Below, piece after piece: positions 60,709-64,000 of a stretch of 64,000 nucleotides of DNA. This stretch comes from Micromonospora chokoriensis (GTDB lineage: Bacteria; Actinomycetota; Actinomycetes; Mycobacteriales; Micromonosporaceae): assembly GCF_900091505.1 (NCBI RefSeq), contig NZ_LT607409.1, positions 5,766,001 to 5,830,000 of the forward strand, read 5' to 3'. Below the pieces are notes generated by a model. That model made no database searches and was not told the DNA's origin. It worked only from the letters and a program-made list of their open reading frames with translations. The stretch's first letter is position 1. Each line of letters opens with the position of its first letter. Made by a program: the position numbers and the translations under genes.

Positions 60709-62628
60709 ATGTCGACCATGTCATCGCCGGTGGAGTTCCTGGAACTGCTCGCGCGGGAGGCCGCGGCGGTCGAGTTCGAGGGGCCGTTGGTGGCGGCGCG
60801 CGCCGCCGGGTTGCCGCCGGACCGGCTGGCCGAGCTGGAGCAGGCCAGGTCGGTGGCGTTGCGGGTCCGCGCGTTGTTGGAGCGCCGACGCCGCCGCGAG
60901 ACGGAGCTGTCCGGCCTGTACGACACGGTCAGCGACCTGGCCGGGCTGCGCGACCTGGACGACGTGCTGCGGGCGATCGTGCACCGGGCCCGCAATCTGC
61001 TCGGCGCGGACGTGGCGTACATGACGTTGAACGACGACGAGCGCGGCGACACCTACATGCGGGTGACCGACGGGTCCGTCTCGGCCCGGTTCCAGCGGCT
61101 CCGGTTGCCGATGGGCGCCGGCCTCGGTGGCCTGGTGGCCCAGTCCGGGGCTCCGTACGTCACCGCGAACTACGGCGAGGACGCGCGCTTCCACCACACC
61201 GGCGAGATCGACGCCGGGGTCGGGGAGGAGGGCCTCGTCGCGATCCTCGGGGTGCCGCTGCGGCTCGGCTCCACCTCGATCGGCGTGCTCTACGCGGCGA
61301 ACCGGTCGGCGCGGCCGTTCGTCCGGGAGGAGGTGGCGCTGCTGGTCTCCCTCGCCGCGCACGCCGCGGTGGCGATCGACACCGCCCGGCTGCTGACCGA
61401 GACCCGCTCGGCGTTGGCCGAGTTGTCGGCGGCGAACACCACCATCCGGGCGCACAGCAGCTCGGTGGAGCGCGCGGCGGCGGCCCACGACCGGATGACG
61501 GCGCTGGTGCTGCGCGGCGGTGGTGTGGAGGACGTGGCGGCCGCGGTGACCGAGGTGCTGGGCGGTGCGCTGCTGGCGCTGGACGCCGAGGGCCGTCTGC
61601 TGGCCCGGGTGGGCGAGATCGACGAGCCGGACCGGGCGGACATCGTCGAGGCGGTGGCGGCGTCGCGCACCGAGGGGCGCAGCGTGCGCCGCAGTCCGCT
61701 CTGGTACGCGGCGGTGGTGGCGGGCACGGAGAACCTGGGTGCCCTGGTGCTGCGTCCGGACGACGAGCTGGTCGACGCCGATCAGCGGATCCTGGAGCGC
61801 GCCGCGCTGGTGACCGCGCTGTTGCTGTTGTTCCGTCGGACGGTCGCGGAGGCGGAGGGTCGGGTCCGTGGCGAGCTGCTGGACGACCTGATCGCCCGGC
61901 CGCTGCGGGACACCGACGCGTTGCGCAGCCGGGCCCGCCGGCTCGGGGTGGACCTGGACGCGCCGCACGTGCTGGTGGCGGTGGGCGACGACGCGATCGC
62001 CGCGACCGGCTCGGCCCGGCAGCGGGTGTTGTCGTGGGCCACCACGTACGCCTCGGCGCGCGGCGGACTGGCGGCGACGCGCGACGGCCGGGTGGTGCTG
62101 ATGCTGCCTGGGCAGGACGCGGGCGGCAGCGCTCGCGCGGTGGCCCGGGACCTGTCCCGGGCGACCGGCCGTCCGGTGACCGCCGGGGCGAGTGGCCCGT
62201 CGAACGGGCCGGGGGCGCTGGCCGCCACGTTCCAGGAGGCGGACCGGTGCCTCACCGCGCTGGGCGCGCTGGGCCGCTCCGGTCAGGGTGCGAGCACCGT
62301 GGAGCTGGGGTTCGTCGGGTTGCTGCTGGGGACGGTGGGTGACCGGGGCGAGAAGGACGTGACCCAGTTCCTCAGCGCCACCGTCGGGCCGGTGGTCGAC
62401 TACGACGCCCGGCGCGGAACGGCTCTGGTGAAGACGCTGGAGGCGTACTTCGGGCTGGGTGGCAGCCTGGCCCGGGCCGCCGAGCAACTGCACGTGCACG
62501 TCAACACGGTGACCCAGCGGCTGGAGCGGGTGGGGCAGTTGCTCGGCGCCGACTGGCAACGGCCGGACCGGGCGCTGGAGGTGCAGCTCGCGCTGCGCCT
62601 GCACCGGCTGCGCGCCCCGGCCGGCTGA
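60709..62628 (+). CDS. PucR/CdaR-type regulator with GAF domain
   Basis: 639 residues. A helical N terminus, a GAF domain (about 75-235, containing PMGAGLGGLVAQSGAPYV and GVPLRLGSTSIGVLYAANR), a diguanylate-cyclase-like fold remnant typical of PucR proteins, and a C-terminal helix-turn-helix (LGGSLARAAEQLHVHVNTVTQRLE is the HTH_30 pattern). It likely controls the adjacent dehydrogenase gene in response to a small ligand. Start choice is uncertain: ATG 60709, ATG 60718 or GTG 60694 lack strong ribosome binding sites. Confidence 0.85.
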   Translation: MSTMSSPVEFLELLAREAAAVEFEGPLVAARAAGLPPDRLAELEQARSVALRVRALLERRRRRETELSGLYDTVSDLAGLRDLDDVLRAIVHRARNLLGADVAYMTLNDDERGDTYMRVTDGSVSARFQRLRLPMGAGLGGLVAQSGAPYVTANYGEDARFHHTGEIDAGVGEEGLVAILGVPLRLGSTSIGVLYAANRSARPFVREEVALLVSLAAHAAVAIDTARLLTETRSALAELSAANTTIRAHSSSVERAAAAHDRMTALVLRGGGVEDVAAAVTEVLGGALLALDAEGRLLARVGEIDEPDRADIVEAVAASRTEGRSVRRSPLWYAAVVAGTENLGALVLRPDDELVDADQRILERAALVTALLLLFRRTVAEAEGRVRGELLDDLIARPLRDTDALRSRARRLGVDLDAPHVLVAVGDDAIAATGSARQRVLSWATTYASARGGLAATRDGRVVLMLPGQDAGGSARAVARDLSRATGRPVTAGASGPSNGPGALAATFQEADRCLTALGALGRSGQGASTVELGFVGLLLGTVGDRGEKDVTQFLSATVGPVVDYDARRGTALVKTLEAYFGLGGSLARAAEQLHVHVNTVTQRLERVGQLLGADWQRPDRALEVQLALRLHRLRAPAG

Positions 62629-62701
62629 CCACCCGTGCGGGGGCACGCCGTGCGCAGCGAGGGCGGCCCGGCTGCCGAACCCGGGCCCGGCGCGACGGCC
62701 G

Positions 62702-62740
62702 CACCCGGGCCCGGCGTGGAGAGCCACGCCCGGCCCGGTG
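62702..62740. terminator. Bidirectional terminator between PucR and TetR genes
   Basis: CGGGCCCGGCGTGG pairs with CCACGCCCGGCCCG (one mismatch) around an AGAG loop, between convergent stops. Confidence 0.7.
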
Positions 62741-62747
62741 CGCCGGG

Positions 62748-63356
62748 TCAGCGGGCGCGGATGCCCTCCAGCACGGCGTCGACGACCCGCTCGGGCAGGG
62801 TCTGCTCGTCCAGGTCCGGGTTCCACTGCAGCACCCGCTGGATCAGCATGGGCCCGGTGAGCAGCGCCATCGTCACCTCCACGTCGATGTCGGCGCGGAG
62901 CACACCCTCGTCGATGCCGCGTCGCAGCACCTCGCGCATCAGCTGCCGGCGGGGCGAGATGATGTTCTGGTAGAGCTGGAACTGGTCCGCGCTGCGGTTC
63001 ACCGCGGGCACCAGGCAGGGCATGATCTTCGCCGCGCGTGGGTCGACGTTCTTGCCGATCGCGCCGACCAGCAGCACCAGGTCCTCGCGGACGGAGTGCC
63101 CGGCCGGCTTCGCCAGGACGCCCTTGAGTCGCCGCAGCGCGTCGAGCAGCAGGGCGTCCTTGCCGGCCCAGCGGCGGTAGATGGTGGCCTTGCCGACCCC
63201 GGCCCGGGCGGCGATGGCCTCGATCGAGAGCGCCTCGATGGTGCTGCCTTCGGCGAGCAGGTCGAGGGTGGCTTCGATGATCGCCTCGTCGGCGCGGATG
63301 CTCCGCGGTCGCCCGGGCGGCCGCGGAGCATCGGCAGTGGACGTCATGTCCGACAT
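62748..63356 (-). CDS. TetR-family regulator
   Basis: 202 residues. N-terminal HTH with IEAIAARAGVGKATIYRRWAGK and a C-terminal ligand domain of the TetR_C_11 kind. It lies 11 bases after the MFS efflux gene and probably represses it. ATG at 63356 is next to GGGGAG; a second ATG at 63347 is nine bases from it and may be the true start. Confidence 0.9.
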   Translation of the reverse strand: MSDMTSTADAPRPPGRPRSIRADEAIIEATLDLLAEGSTIEALSIEAIAARAGVGKATIYRRWAGKDALLLDALRRLKGVLAKPAGHSVREDLVLLVGAIGKNVDPRAAKIMPCLVPAVNRSADQFQLYQNIISPRRQLMREVLRRGIDEGVLRADIDVEVTMALLTGPMLIQRVLQWNPDLDEQTLPERVVDAVLEGIRAR

Positions 63357-63367
63357 TCTCCCCGAAC

Positions 63368-64000
63368 CTATGCCGTGCCGGCCAACTCGGGCTCGGCGAC
63401 CGGGGCCGCCGGGGCGAGGCTGGTGTCCTCCCGACCGGGCATCCAGCGCAGCACCACGATGATTCCGAGCGCGGCGATGATCCCGGAGAGCCCGGCCGCC
63501 CAGTGCATGGCGGTGACGAAGGCGTCGTTGGCGGCCGAGATCAGCGCCGGCGCCGCCGGGCCGAGCTGACCCGCCGCCGCGTACGCCCCGGAGATCGACT
63601 CGTTGGCCGCGTCGCGGGCACCCGTGGGCAGCCCGGTCAGCGCGTCACCGATGTCGCTGCGGTAGACCGCGGAGAGCACCGAGCCGAGGACCGCGACACC
63701 GAGCGCGCCGGCCACCTGACGGATGGTGTTGCTGACCGCGGACCCGACACCGGCCTTCTCACGCGGCAGCGCCGACATGATCGACTCGGTGGCCGGCGGC
63801 ATGATGTTGGCCATCCCGGCGCCCTGGATGAGGAAGACGAGCAGCACGATCCAGATCGGGGTGGAGGCGCCGATGAAGACGAACGCGGCGAGCGAGATCA
63901 CGGTCAGCGCCAGCCCCACGGTGGCGACGGCCTTGCCGCCGTAGCGGCGGACCATCGCGGCGCTGCGGGGCGCGAAGATCAGCTGGGCGCCGGCGAAGGG
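63368..64000 (-). CDS. EmrB/QacA-type MFS efflux transporter (3' part)
   Basis: The last 210 residues of a 14-segment DHA2 drug:H+ antiporter; the start lies beyond the window. The frame enters with FAGAQLIFAPRSAAMVRRYG and continues through MPPATESIMSALPREKAGVGSAVSNT, the family motif C-like region, to the last two membrane segments. It is co-transcribed with the TetR gene. Confidence 0.92.
   Translation of the reverse strand, partial: PFAGAQLIFAPRSAAMVRRYGGKAVATVGLALTVISLAAFVFIGASTPIWIVLLVFLIQGAGMANIMPPATESIMSALPREKAGVGSAVSNTIRQVAGALGVAVLGSVLSAVYRSDIGDALTGLPTGARDAANESISGAYAAAGQLGPAAPALISAANDAFVTAMHWAAGLSGIIAALGIIVVLRWMPGREDTSLAPAAPVAEPELAGTA

Overview
The window is high-GC actinobacterial DNA. 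Gene order and content (BldD next to a PyrR-led pyr operon, streptogrisin-like secreted protease, Rel-apt-SecF-SecD-YajC-RuvB-RuvA-RuvC block, many GTG starts, genes joined by 4-base GTGA/ATGA overlaps) point to a mycelial actinomycete, most likely Micromonosporaceae (Micromonospora-like). That assignment is inference from gene content; no rRNA or tRNA gene is present to test it.

Layout. 1-3357 (minus): pyrimidine operon pyrR-pyrB-pyrC-carA, with a PyrR-binding-loop-like hairpin just before the pyrR ribosome binding site. 3648-4136 (plus): bldD, the c-di-GMP-sensing developmental regulator. 4205-9502 (minus): nusB, efp, aroQ, aroB, aroK, aroC, with a plus-strand alpha/beta hydrolase between aroB and aroK. 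9601-19157 (minus): an exopolysaccharide locus made of an acyltransferase, a Wzz-like chain-length protein with a degenerate kinase part, Wzy-like polymerase, Wzx-like flippase, sulfotransferase, APH-like kinase, an Alg14/Alg13-like glycosyltransferase pair and a GT2 enzyme. 19254-23118: two secreted proteins, a beta-propeller-like protein and a GH26 mannanase-like enzyme. 23216-34812: aroE, a plus-strand secreted peptidoglycan-binding protein, mltG, ruvX, alaS, two small membrane proteins, a 1020-residue proline-rich membrane protein, and rarA. aroE, mltG, ruvX and alaS normally sit close to aroC-aroK-aroB in actinomycetes, so the polysaccharide locus looks like an insert splitting that block.

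34884-45231 is mixed accessory content: small membrane protein, GNAT, MFS transporter with an ArsR-type regulator, an RmlD-like reductase, aspS, DUF998 protein, secreted serine protease, HxlR regulator and thioesterase, acyl-ACP desaturase. 45303-59106 is a conserved core block: hisS, metallo-hydrolase, two tandem membrane-anchored cyclophilins, rel, apt, secF, secD, yajC, ruvB, ruvA, ruvC. 59107-59911 is a repeat-filled gene-free stretch. 59912-64000 holds 3-hydroxybutyrate dehydrogenase with a PucR/GAF regulator, then a TetR regulator and the 3' part of a drug-efflux MFS gene.

The most unusual signal is a dispersed element found between co-transcribed genes at pyrR|pyrB, arsR-like|MFS and ruvA|ruvB. 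It is about 59 bases long (five copies, two loci with tandem pairs), always lies in the direction of transcription, and carries a short open frame from GTG to a TGA that overlaps the next GTG as GTGA. GTG-to-GTG spacing is 59 in four of five copies and 60 in the other, so the element behaves as an insert that keeps stop/start translational coupling intact. A second repeat signal is a set of six intergenic inverted repeats, all capped by GATC at both outer ends but with different stems.
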